A stretch of DNA of 64,000 bases, taken from positions 496,001 through 560,000 of the forward strand of contig JAKFWC010000023.1 in NCBI GenBank assembly GCA_021732975.1, written 5' to 3'. The notes below the pieces were generated by a model. That model worked only from the letters and a program-made list of their open reading frames with translations, was not told where the DNA came from and searched no databases. Source of the DNA: Planctomycetaceae bacterium. GTDB taxonomy: Bacteria; Planctomycetota; Planctomycetia; Planctomycetales; Planctomycetaceae. This document shows, in pieces, positions 37,660 through 45,770 of the stretch; positions within the stretch are counted from its first letter, which is position 1; each line of letters starts with the position of its first letter. The position numbers were made by a program, and so were the translations under genes.

Positions 37660-40497
37660 ATGACCGATACCGTATGCGTGATCGACACCTTCTCGCTGAT
37701 CTTCCAGGTGTTTCACGCCATCCCGCCTATGTCGTCGCCGTCCGGACAGCCGACGAACGCGCTGTTCGGCATCAGTCGCGATCTGGTTGCGTTGTTCAAA
37801 GACCCGAAATTGACCTGGCTGATTTCCGCCTGGGATGCCAGTGGTCATAGCGAACGGGCCATGTTCTATCCGGAGTACAAAGCGAACCGCTCCGAGACGC
37901 CGGTCGATCTCGTGCCGCAGATTGGCCGCATTCGGGAAGTCATCGAAGCCTTCGGCATCCCGGTTATTGAGCACGTCGGCTGGGAAGCGGACGATGTGAT
38001 CGCCACGCTGACCACGCAGGCCGTCAACCGTGGTGCGAACGTGCGGATCATCACGTCCGACAAGGACGCCCGGCAGTTGCTCGGTCCGCAGGTCCATCTC
38101 TTCAATCTGCGAAAGAACACGGAGATGGACGAAGCGGGGTTGTTCGCCGATTGGGGGATTCGACCCGATCAGGTCGTTGACTTTCAATCGCTGGTGGGCG
38201 ACGCCGTGGATAACGTGCCCGGTGTGCCGCTGATCGGTCCGAAGAAGGCCGCCCAATTGTTGAACCAATTTGGCACGCTTGATGATGTCCTCGCCCGTGC
38301 TGCCGAAGCACCGGGAGCCAAACTGAAAGAGAATCTGCAGAAGTACGCGCTGCAAGCCCGCATGTCGCGCGAACTGGTACGATTGCGGACCGATCTGCCG
38401 CTGGAATTCCCGTGGGAGCATGAACGCCAGCGGCATGTGAACATCGTTCGATTGCAGGAACTCTTCCGTGAATTCGGCTTCCGTAAGCTGATCGAAGACG
38501 TGCGCGGATTGGATGGCAAGCAATCCGTAACGGTCGCCGTGACGAAGCCCGCAGCAACGAAGTCCCGCACAAAATCGCTATTCGGTGATGATGACGACAC
38601 TCCATCTGAGCCGCGACCATCAGGGAGCGAGTTCGTCGAGAGCAGCGACGACAACGGAACACGTTCGCTCACGGTCGTGGCTCGGTCAACGCACACGTGG
38701 GACATCATCGACACGCCGGAAAAACTGGCCGCGTTCGTGGAGTCGCTGCGCACTCAATCACGGATCTGCCTCGATCTTGAAACCACCAGCGTCGATCCGC
38801 GTCGGGCGAAAATCGTCGGCTGGGCATTCTGCTGGCAACCGGGTCATGGTGACTACATCGCTGTCCAAGGCCCTCCGGGAAGCACGCTGCTCGATCCGCA
38901 ACTCGTGGTCGATACGCTGCGGCCGATTCTCGAAGCACCTGAATTGGAACTCGTCAATCAGAACGTGAAGTACGATCTGATCGTCCTCCGTACCGTGGGC
39001 ATCCATCCGCAGAAGTTGGGCGTTGATCCGATGGTCGGCGATTATCTACTCGATGCCGGCGCGCGGTCGCATAATCTGGAAACGCTGCTCGAAAAGTATC
39101 TGCTCCGCACCGGTATCTCGATCAGCGAACTCATCGGGACCGGTAAGAATCAGAAGTCGATGGCGGACATCGAAGTGCCCCGGGTGGCGGAGTACGCCTC
39201 GGAAGACGCCGATTGTGCCCTGCAAATCGCCGATCTCATCGCCGACCAACTGCGACAGCACGACCTGTGGAATCTCTACTGGGATCTGGAACGCCCGTTG
39301 ATTCCGGTTCTGGCCGAACTGGAATACAACGGCATCCGTGTCGATGCCGCAGAACTCGCTCAACAATCGATTGAACTCACGGCGGAACTCGAACGGCTCG
39401 TGATCGAGATTCACGAGATCGCGGGGCATCCGTTCAATATCGACTCGCCGATTCAACTGCGAACGGTGCTGTTCGACGAACTCAAGCTTCCACCGAAGAA
39501 ACGGACCAAGACCGGGCCGAGCACCGATCAGGACGTGCTGGAAGAACTCGCGGCGTTGCATCCGCTCCCGGCGAAAATCATCGAACACCGGCAGGCGAGC
39601 AAACTGAAGGGGACGTACGTCGACGCACTCCCATTACAAATTCATCCCGAGACCGGCCGCATTCATTGCTCGTTCAATCAGGTCGTTGCGGCGACCGGGC
39701 GATTGAGTTCCAACGACCCCAACCTGCAGAACATTCCGATCCGCACCCCAGCCGGGCAACGGGTCCGCAAAGCGTTTATCCCCGGCGAACCGGGCTGGAA
39801 GCTCGTCTGTGCGGATTACTCGCAGATCGAATTGCGGATGCTCGCTCACTTCAGTCAGGACGCCGTTTTGCTGGATGCGTTCGCACAGGGGATCGACATT
39901 CACACGGCGGTCGCCTCGTCGGTCTATGTTGTTGACCGGGAACTGGTCACGTCCGGCATGCGCCGCGTGGCTAAAGCCGTGAACTTCGGCGTGATCTACG
40001 GCCAAAGCCCGTTCGGTCTCGCCGCCGCACTGGGCATTCCGCAGGATGACGCAGCCAAGTTCATCGACGATTATTTCGCGAAGTATGCCGGGGTAACGCA
40101 GTTTCTTGAAGAGACGCTCGATGAATGCCTGCGCACCGGGTATGCGAAGACGATTCTCGGTCGCCGCCGGAAGATTGACGGCATCCGGCCCGATCATAAC
40201 CGCAACCGCAATCTTGCCGAGCGGACTGCAATCAACACGGTGATTCAAGGTTCCGCTGCGGATCTGATCAAGCAGGCGATGATCAATGTCTTCCACCGGA
40301 TGAAGTCGCAAAACCATCCGGGCCGCATGTTATTGCAAATTCACGACGAACTCGTGTTTGAAGCCCCGGCCGAAGCCGTGCCATCGCTGGTGAAACTCGT
40401 GCGCGAGGAAATGGAAACCGCGATGAAACTGGACGTGCCACTCGCGGTGGATGTGTCCGTAGGGGATAACTGGTTGGAAACGTTCGCGGTGAATTGA
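37660..40497 (+). CDS. polA: DNA polymerase I
   Basis: 945 aa from ATG at 37660. Three domains. 5'-3' exonuclease about 1-290 (VIDTFSLIFQVFHA, YPEYKANR, WEADDVIATL, TSDKDARQL, VGDAVDNVPGVPLIGPKKA). A linker with an acidic Asp run. 3'-5' exonuclease about 350-540 with intact proofreading motifs (CLDLETTSVD, VNQNVKYDL, YASEDADCALQI). Polymerase about 550-945: motif A VCADYSQIELRMLAHFS, motif B RRVAKAVNFGVIYGQ, motif C QIHDELVFE. It fills gaps in replication and repair. The small exonuclease VII subunit gene lies convergently downstream. Confidence 0.98.
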   Translation: MTDTVCVIDTFSLIFQVFHAIPPMSSPSGQPTNALFGISRDLVALFKDPKLTWLISAWDASGHSERAMFYPEYKANRSETPVDLVPQIGRIREVIEAFGIPVIEHVGWEADDVIATLTTQAVNRGANVRIITSDKDARQLLGPQVHLFNLRKNTEMDEAGLFADWGIRPDQVVDFQSLVGDAVDNVPGVPLIGPKKAAQLLNQFGTLDDVLARAAEAPGAKLKENLQKYALQARMSRELVRLRTDLPLEFPWEHERQRHVNIVRLQELFREFGFRKLIEDVRGLDGKQSVTVAVTKPAATKSRTKSLFGDDDDTPSEPRPSGSEFVESSDDNGTRSLTVVARSTHTWDIIDTPEKLAAFVESLRTQSRICLDLETTSVDPRRAKIVGWAFCWQPGHGDYIAVQGPPGSTLLDPQLVVDTLRPILEAPELELVNQNVKYDLIVLRTVGIHPQKLGVDPMVGDYLLDAGARSHNLETLLEKYLLRTGISISELIGTGKNQKSMADIEVPRVAEYASEDADCALQIADLIADQLRQHDLWNLYWDLERPLIPVLAELEYNGIRVDAAELAQQSIELTAELERLVIEIHEIAGHPFNIDSPIQLRTVLFDELKLPPKKRTKTGPSTDQDVLEELAALHPLPAKIIEHRQASKLKGTYVDALPLQIHPETGRIHCSFNQVVAATGRLSSNDPNLQNIPIRTPAGQRVRKAFIPGEPGWKLVCADYSQIELRMLAHFSQDAVLLDAFAQGIDIHTAVASSVYVVDRELVTSGMRRVAKAVNFGVIYGQSPFGLAAALGIPQDDAAKFIDDYFAKYAGVTQFLEETLDECLRTGYAKTILGRRRKIDGIRPDHNRNRNLAERTAINTVIQGSAADLIKQAMINVFHRMKSQNHPGRMLLQIHDELVFEAPAEAVPSLVKLVREEMETAMKLDVPLAVDVSVGDNWLETFAVN

Positions 40498-40519
40498 GAT
40501 TTCAACCAACCCGAAGCGT

Positions 40520-40921
40520 TCATTCTTCGTCAAAACCGAGTTTCGGCGGCGCACGGCGCGGTGCGGCACGGCGTTTCCCCGCGGTTTGACCAGGTTGGGC
40601 AGCCGTCGCGGCGGCATCGAATGGCGCCGTCTTCGGATTGCCGTTTTCATCGAAGCCGACCAGTTGTTCAATCTGCAACTCGGCGGCATCGAGCAATTGG
40701 TAACACGTCTGGAGTAACTCGACACCGCGGCCAAAGTCTTTCAGACCCTGTTCGAGACCGGTCGAACCTTCTTCCAACCTCGCGGCGATTTTCTGCAACT
40801 CGGCGAGCGCGTCTTCAAACGACGGTGGTGTAGGATCAGGCTCGGTGGTCACGGATTCAAAGCTTTCGAGAGGAATATTCACAGTCCGGAGCGCGAGCGA
40901 CGGGAGTCCGGGTTCGTTCAT
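40520..40921 (-). CDS. xseB: Exodeoxyribonuclease VII small subunit
   Basis: 133 aa. The core SFEDALAELQKIAARLEEGSTGLEQGLKDFGRGVELLQTCYQLLDAAELQIEQL is the XseB helical hairpin. The C-terminal tail is basic (GKRRAAPRRAPP). The first ~14 residues (NEPGLPSLALRT) come from a palindromic element (40881-40951), so the true start could be a later GTG at about 40882 or 40855. With XseA it degrades single-stranded DNA; XseA is not in the window. Convergent with polA. Confidence 0.9.
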   Translation of the reverse strand: MNEPGLPSLALRTVNIPLESFESVTTEPDPTPPSFEDALAELQKIAARLEEGSTGLEQGLKDFGRGVELLQTCYQLLDAAELQIEQLVGFDENGNPKTAPFDAAATAAQPGQTAGKRRAAPRRAPPKLGFDEE

Positions 40922-40951
40922 GACTCCCGTCGCTTGCGCTCCGGGCTGTGT
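40881..40951. repeat. Inverted pair of GGAGCGCAAGCGACGGGAG element
   Basis: Arms 40881-40909 and 40923-40951, nearly complementary. It covers the 5' end of xseB and the region before the purD 3' end. Confidence 0.8.
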
Positions 40952-40960
40952 GGGAGAGAA

Positions 40961-42238
40961 CTACGTCATCACCGCTTTATCGGAAATATCCTTCCGGCAC
41001 CACGCGCCGTCCCAGCGGATGCATTTCACGGCCTGGTACGCGTGGAGCTTGGCTTCGCTGACGGTGTCTCCCAGCGCGGTGACGCCGAGGACACGGCCGC
41101 CGTCGGTGAGGACTTGGCCGTCAACGAGTTTGGTGCCCGCGTGGAAAACCTTCGCGTCCGGGACTTGGGCCGCATCTTCGAGTCCGCGGATCGGTAAGTT
41201 CTTCGCATAATCGCCGGGGTAACCTTCCGCCGCCATGACGACGCAGACCGATGGCCGCGTATCCCATTCCAGCGCTTCGATTTCGTCGAGTTTTCCGTCC
41301 GCGGCGGCCATTAAGATCGCTGCCAAGTCGGACTTCAGCCGCATCAACACGGCCTGCGTTTCCGGGTCGCCGAAGCGGACGTTGAACTCGATCACCTTCG
41401 GACCATTGTTCGTGAGCATCAACCCGGCATACAAGCAGCCGCGGAAATTGCGGCCGTCTTTGCGGAGTTCATGCACGATGGGAATTAGAATTTTCTCAAC
41501 GGCGGTGTCGAGCAGTTCCGGCGTGAGGACCGGCGTGGGGCAGTACGATCCCATGCCACCGGTGTTCGGGCCGGTATCGCCGTCGAACGCGGCTTTGTGA
41601 TCCTGGGCCGCTTCCAGGGGAATGATCGTGTGACCATCGACGATCGCCAGCAGACTCGCTTCTTGCCCCTCCAGACGTTCTTCGATGATGATCCGTTCGC
41701 CGGAAGCCCCGAATTCTTTGTTGATCAGCATCCGTTTGATGGCGTCGCGGGTCTCGTCTTTCGTGCTGCAAACAATCACGCCTTTGCCGGCGGCGAGACC
41801 ATCCGCTTTGACGACGAAGCGTTCAATTTCGCGTTCATCAATGTAGCTGATGGCTTCCGCGGTATTGGTGAACACGCGGAAGTCGGCGGTGGGAACGGCG
41901 GCTTTCCGCATGAGTTCTTTGGCAAACTTTTTGCTGCCTTCGAGTTCCGCGGCTTTCTTCGTCGGGCCAAAAACTTTCAGCCCGGCTTTCAGAAATTCGT
42001 CGACGATCCCCGCAACCAGCGGGACTTCCGGGCCGACGACCGTCAGATCGATGGCTTCTTTCTTCGCGAACTTCAGCAGCCCGGGGAAATCCATCGCGGA
42101 AATATTGACGTTGGTGGCGTCCAGTGCCGTCCCGGCATTGCCCGGAGCGCAAAACAGGTGTGTCACCAGCGGCGACTGCTTGAGCTTCCACGCCAGAGCA
42201 TGTTCGCGACCACCTTGTCCGATCAGCAGAATCTTCAT
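40961..42238 (-). CDS. purD: Phosphoribosylamine-glycine ligase
   Basis: 425 aa from ATG at 42238; the longer frame upstream to 42523 is not used because MKILLIGQGGREHALAWKL is the family start. ATP-grasp enzyme of purine synthesis, joins glycine to 5-phosphoribosylamine. Signatures: GPEVPLVAGIVDEF, FVVKADGLAAGKGVIV, EERLEGQEASLLAIVDG, QDHKAAFDGDTGPNTGGMGSY and EFNVRFGDPETQAVLMRL. Soluble. The neighbour is asd, divergently transcribed. Confidence 0.97.
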   Translation of the reverse strand: MKILLIGQGGREHALAWKLKQSPLVTHLFCAPGNAGTALDATNVNISAMDFPGLLKFAKKEAIDLTVVGPEVPLVAGIVDEFLKAGLKVFGPTKKAAELEGSKKFAKELMRKAAVPTADFRVFTNTAEAISYIDEREIERFVVKADGLAAGKGVIVCSTKDETRDAIKRMLINKEFGASGERIIIEERLEGQEASLLAIVDGHTIIPLEAAQDHKAAFDGDTGPNTGGMGSYCPTPVLTPELLDTAVEKILIPIVHELRKDGRNFRGCLYAGLMLTNNGPKVIEFNVRFGDPETQAVLMRLKSDLAAILMAAADGKLDEIEALEWDTRPSVCVVMAAEGYPGDYAKNLPIRGLEDAAQVPDAKVFHAGTKLVDGQVLTDGGRVLGVTALGDTVSEAKLHAYQAVKCIRWDGAWCRKDISDKAVMT

Positions 42239-42541
42239 GAAACGATCAATCTCTCGCGGACTATGAGCCAGAACAATGCCGACGAAAAGGTGTCGGGAAC
42301 GCTCCAGTATATCGCGGCGAGTGAACCGTCTGTAGCGATTGCGTGTCTGAGTTGCGCGGCGGCCACCAGTTCGGGCGACCTTGCCGATGGTAACCCCGTT
42401 GCGAGACGCGACTTTCGACGGGTATGATAGTGGGTCAGTTGCCTGTGGTTTGATGTCAGTTGTGGGGAACGCCGCCGCTGATTTCTTTTTCCCCACTGAC
42501 AACGAACTACTGACCACTGACAACTTCTAAGGACTTCACGC
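42239..42541. other. 303-base intergenic region with repeat words
   Basis: Divergent promoters of purD and asd. The part 42434-42530 contains imperfect inverted words GTCAGTTGTGGGG and CCCCACTGACAAC plus further ACTGACCACTGACAAC copies. No gene seen. Confidence 0.5.
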
Positions 42542-43549
42542 GTGTTTGGATCGATGGCGGTTGTGGGGGCGACGGGGGCGGTTGGCCGGATTGCATTGCA
42601 GTTGCTGGAGGAACGGCCCGACCTCGCCAGGACGTACCACTTTCTTGCATCCGCTCGGTCGGTCGGTTCGACGATCCGCTTCAAAGGCCGCGACCACAAG
42701 GTCGAACTGCTCGATCACAACGCGTTCAAAGGCATCGACCTCGTTCTGGCCAGCACGCCGGATGAGGTCGCCGCGGAATTTCTTCCTTCCGCCGTCGCCG
42801 CTGGGTGTAAGGTGATTGATGAGTCGGGCTACTTCCGCATGAAGGATGATGTTGCACTCGTCATCCCGGAGATCAATCCGCAGGACGCGCTGAATGCCAA
42901 GGGGATTATCGCCAGCCCGAACTGCAGCACCACACAAATGGTGATGGCCCTCAAGCCGCTGCATGACGCCGCCAAGGTCAAACGCGTGGTGGTCAGCACG
43001 TATCAGGCCGTGAGTGGTGCCGGTGTGCAGGGAACGGAAGACCTCGTCGAAGGGACCAAGGCGAATCTGGCCGGGCAGCCGTATCAGCAGAAGGCATTCA
43101 AGGCACCGATCCCGTTCAATGCAATCCCGCAAATCGGCGGCTTCAAAGACGGCGGCTACACCAGCGAAGAATTGAAGATGGTCTACGAGACGCGCAAGAT
43201 TCTCGGCGATCAATCCATTCTCGTCTGCCCGACCTGTGTCCGCATTCCGGTGGCGAACTGTCACAGCGAAACGATTCTCGTCGAAACCGAACGCCCCGTC
43301 AGCGTGGAAGAAGCCCGCCAATTGTTCAGCGCGTTCCCCGGGATCAAGGTCGTCGACGATCATGATGTCAACGGCTACCCGATGCCCAGCACCTGCACCG
43401 GCAGCGATCTCGTCTTCATCGGCCGCATCCGCAAAGACCTGTCGCACCCCAACGGTCTGGCGTTCTGGTGCGTGAGCGACAACCTTCGTAAGGGGGCGGC
43501 GACGAACGCTGTCCAGATCGCCGAACTCCTCGCCAAACACGCCCGCTAA
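42542..43549 (+). CDS. asd: Aspartate-semialdehyde dehydrogenase
   Basis: 335 aa from GTG at 42542 (AAGGA about ten bases upstream); ATG at 42554 is the alternative and starts AVVGATGAVG. NADP-binding GATGAVG loop, catalytic Cys in SPNCSTTQMVMAL, QAVSGAGVQG and active-site His/Arg in CVRIPVANCHSETI. It reduces aspartyl phosphate in lysine, threonine and methionine synthesis. Soluble. No other lysine-path gene nearby. Confidence 0.97.
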   Translation: MFGSMAVVGATGAVGRIALQLLEERPDLARTYHFLASARSVGSTIRFKGRDHKVELLDHNAFKGIDLVLASTPDEVAAEFLPSAVAAGCKVIDESGYFRMKDDVALVIPEINPQDALNAKGIIASPNCSTTQMVMALKPLHDAAKVKRVVVSTYQAVSGAGVQGTEDLVEGTKANLAGQPYQQKAFKAPIPFNAIPQIGGFKDGGYTSEELKMVYETRKILGDQSILVCPTCVRIPVANCHSETILVETERPVSVEEARQLFSAFPGIKVVDDHDVNGYPMPSTCTGSDLVFIGRIRKDLSHPNGLAFWCVSDNLRKGAATNAVQIAELLAKHAR

Positions 43550-43564
43550 CCGTCCCCGCCTCAA

Positions 43565-44029
43565 TCAAATCGGTGAAATAATTTCCCACCAGGTGCGACA
43601 CCACCCTTGGGCGATCAGTTTCCCTTCACCTGGGGTTGCCCAAAAAACTGTATGCCCCTCGCCTTGAAACTGCCCCGTTTTGAGGTCCAGGCTGCAAACG
43701 ACAACGCCACCGGACTCGACCCAAATCCCGTTACCGTCAGGACGCTCTCGAATCTTGGCGTACCACATATCCAGAGCATGGATGGCATTGATGACAAACT
43801 CCTTCTCCGGCCCGTGATTCGGAGAGTAGAATAGGATTTCTTCCGATTCTCGGCCCACCCGCCGACATTGGAGATGAATTAGGTCGCCGTTGGATAAGAC
43901 CGTCTTCACCGGCGGACCATACGGTCCGGGGATTTGGAATCCCACGATGAGGATCGGTCGGCAGAACAAGTAGTACAGCAGCAGACAAGCAATTCCCCGT
44001 ATCACAATTGGATTGTGAATGACCTTCAT
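43565..44029 (-). CDS. Hypothetical protein with one membrane helix
   Basis: 154 aa from ATG at 44029, chosen for AGAAGG five bases upstream; the frame could open at 44068. A hydrophobic segment lies at about residues 10-27 (IRGIACLLLYYLFCRPILIV), then a beta-rich soluble part (PVKTVLSNGDLIHLQCRR, GGVVVCSLDLKTGQFQGEGHTVFW). Base composition appears slightly less GC-rich than neighbours. Family not recognised. Confidence 0.6.
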   Translation of the reverse strand: MKVIHNPIVIRGIACLLLYYLFCRPILIVGFQIPGPYGPPVKTVLSNGDLIHLQCRRVGRESEEILFYSPNHGPEKEFVINAIHALDMWYAKIRERPDGNGIWVESGGVVVCSLDLKTGQFQGEGHTVFWATPGEGKLIAQGWCRTWWEIISPI

Positions 44030-44141
44030 GACGGCCTTCTGATTTGTGGGGCCGTTTGTGTTGACCATCTGATGCCGCCCTTGTAATTCTCAGCGAGATC
44101 GGCGGACGAAAGATCTTTAGAACGCGTCCACATAGCGAACT

Positions 44142-44603
44142 CTACGCTTCCTTCTGCGCCACCAATGATGCTTCCATGCGATCTAACCATTCGGACCACG
44201 CGGCGATGATGGCGTCGCGGAATTCGTCGTTCATCGATTCTCCGTTCCAGCCATTGGTGAACGTGAATTCGGTGCGATGCGCATCGATAGGTTTCAGGCG
44301 GATCTCGATGAATTCATCGGTGTAAGGATTGGGCGTATTGGGGTCGGGATCCCCCGCGAGAAAGGATTGCTTCACACGACGCCCATCTTCGATTGCCAGA
44401 TACTCACCGGTGTAAACGTACGTCTTGCCACCTTCCGCCGGGCTTTCAAAGTGATACCGGCCGCCCACGCGGACATCGGCCGTCACTTTGCCCAACCATC
44501 GCGCCATGCGCGGAAGATCGATCCAAGCCGCGTAGATGTCCGCGGCGGAGGCGTTCACCGTGCGGATGATCGCCAGCGAATGTTCGGGAGGCGGTGCGGA
44601 CAC
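44142..44603 (-). CDS. SRPBCC/AHSA1-family protein
   Basis: 153 aa from GTG at 44603. AHSA1-type START-like fold: HSLAIIRTVNASAADIYAAWIDLPRMARWLGK, VRVGGRYHFESPAEGGKTYVYTGEYLAIEDGRRV and a closing helix AAWSEWLDRMEASL. Such proteins bind small hydrophobic ligands or act as Hsp90 co-chaperone-like modules. Ligand unknown. It follows a small secreted gene 30 bases upstream and may be co-transcribed. Confidence 0.85.
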   Translation of the reverse strand: MSAPPPEHSLAIIRTVNASAADIYAAWIDLPRMARWLGKVTADVRVGGRYHFESPAEGGKTYVYTGEYLAIEDGRRVKQSFLAGDPDPNTPNPYTDEFIEIRLKPIDAHRTEFTFTNGWNGESMNDEFRDAIIAAWSEWLDRMEASLVAQKEA

Positions 44604-44633
44604 GGGATGACCTTGTTGGGGTAGGACAGCCTG

Positions 44634-45137
44634 CTACTTTCCGGGCTCGGGAACAATGACGGGCCGTGAAAACTGCGTCCTGGGGATCGCGTCCATAATG
44701 GCCCGTTTCAAGTCGGCATCGAGGCGGCTGCCGTAGGAGAAGTGGACCAGATAATGCTCGTCGCCTTTGTCCGTCGGCGTGGCGTCGAGGAACGTCTGAA
44801 AGTACGGTCCCTGCAGGGTCTGCGGGATGGCGGCGGCTCCCTGGTACGGTCCCGGATAGACCGCCACCGACAGCACGAAGCCTTTGAAATTCGGCCCTTC
44901 TTCCTGATGCGTCCGCTCGTAAACCTCCCCCGTCTTCGATCGGGAATGGACCGTGTACATCATCGTTCCCGCCTTGGCCGTGAACGCGTCTTTCGTCACT
45001 TCGAGTTGGGCCTCGGGACGGTGTTTGCGGATCGTTTGCGTCAATTTGTGCCGCAATTCCTCGGGCGGGGGAGCCGCCTGGATCGGTGGAGACATTGCCA
45101 ACATCACGACGCTGGCCAGCAGAATGGGACGTAACAT
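44634..45137 (-). CDS. Secreted hypothetical protein
   Basis: 167 aa. Signal peptide about residues 1-21 (PIQAAPPPEE). The mature part is mixed alpha/beta (LRHKLTQTIRKHRPEAQLEVTKDAFTAKAGTMMYTVHS, FKGFVLSVAVYPGPYQGAAAIPQTLQGPYFQTF, HYLVHFSYGSRLDADL). Family not recognised. First of a probable two-gene unit with the SRPBCC gene. Confidence 0.72.
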   Translation of the reverse strand: MLRPILLASVVMLAMSPPIQAAPPPEELRHKLTQTIRKHRPEAQLEVTKDAFTAKAGTMMYTVHSRSKTGEVYERTHQEEGPNFKGFVLSVAVYPGPYQGAAAIPQTLQGPYFQTFLDATPTDKGDEHYLVHFSYGSRLDADLKRAIMDAIPRTQFSRPVIVPEPGK

Positions 45138-45245
45138 CCTTTGTGCCTCCTGACCCGAGGTGTGGAGAAGTGTCTTCCGTCGAGAATACTCTTCCCCTTG
45201 TGGATGTCAACGTGAGTACGGCCATGGGAAGCTCCTGTCCCCCCT

Positions 45246-45452
45246 TCACATCATCCGGGCCGCTTGCCGGTTGTGGAGGTGCAGCGTGGCGACATGATGG
45301 GTGGCCTGCACTTCGCGATGCAGTTGAGCGACGGCGGTCATCAAGGCTGCACGCGGCTCTTCGGTCGCGCAGATGCAGTTGGCAAGTAGTTCGACGATGC
45401 GTTCGACTTCGAGTTGCAACGGACGGGATGCGACGGGATTGGATGCCACCAT
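45246..45452 (-). CDS. Small hypothetical protein
   Basis: 68 aa, ATG preceded by AGGAG at ideal spacing. Helical (LQLEVERIVELLANCICATEEPRAALMTAVAQLHREVQ) with His-rich C-terminal part (ATHHVATLHLHNRQ). The ribosome site argues that it is real. Function unknown. Confidence 0.6.
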   Translation of the reverse strand: MVASNPVASRPLQLEVERIVELLANCICATEEPRAALMTAVAQLHREVQATHHVATLHLHNRQAARMM

Positions 45453-45770
45453 GACTAAGCTCCTGAGAAAGGGTCGCCGTGAAGGATCAGGGCGACTGGT
45501 AAGAAAGTCCGAGAAAACCAGATGCAGTCAGCTCGTTCTCGGTTTTGCTGCTGACATGAGATAGTCGCTTGGCGACCGCCCGAATCGACACGCGATCTTT
45601 TCGGGGTGGTTTTTTTGCGATATGCCGAGTCGTTGGGCCGATGTTCTCAGGCATTCGGCTGGTCACATCAAAATCGCCTGACATGTTGGACATCCCGATA
45701 GGGGCCGGTTACTTTGAACCCGTACGGAACCTGACGCATTCGTTAATACGACATCATGGAAGGGACAGCG
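45453..45770. other. 318-base region before hppA
   Basis: Divergent promoter region. Short frames lack support. GGAAGG just before ATG 45771 sets the hppA start. No repeat or RNA gene is recognised. Confidence 0.45.

Noticed and set aside
42239..42523. N-terminal extension of purD
   Set aside because: Runs through repeat-rich intergenic DNA; the family start motif begins at 42238.
45487..45693. 68-codon minus-strand frame upstream of hppA
   Set aside because: No ribosome site and no resemblance to a family; lies within a divergent promoter region.
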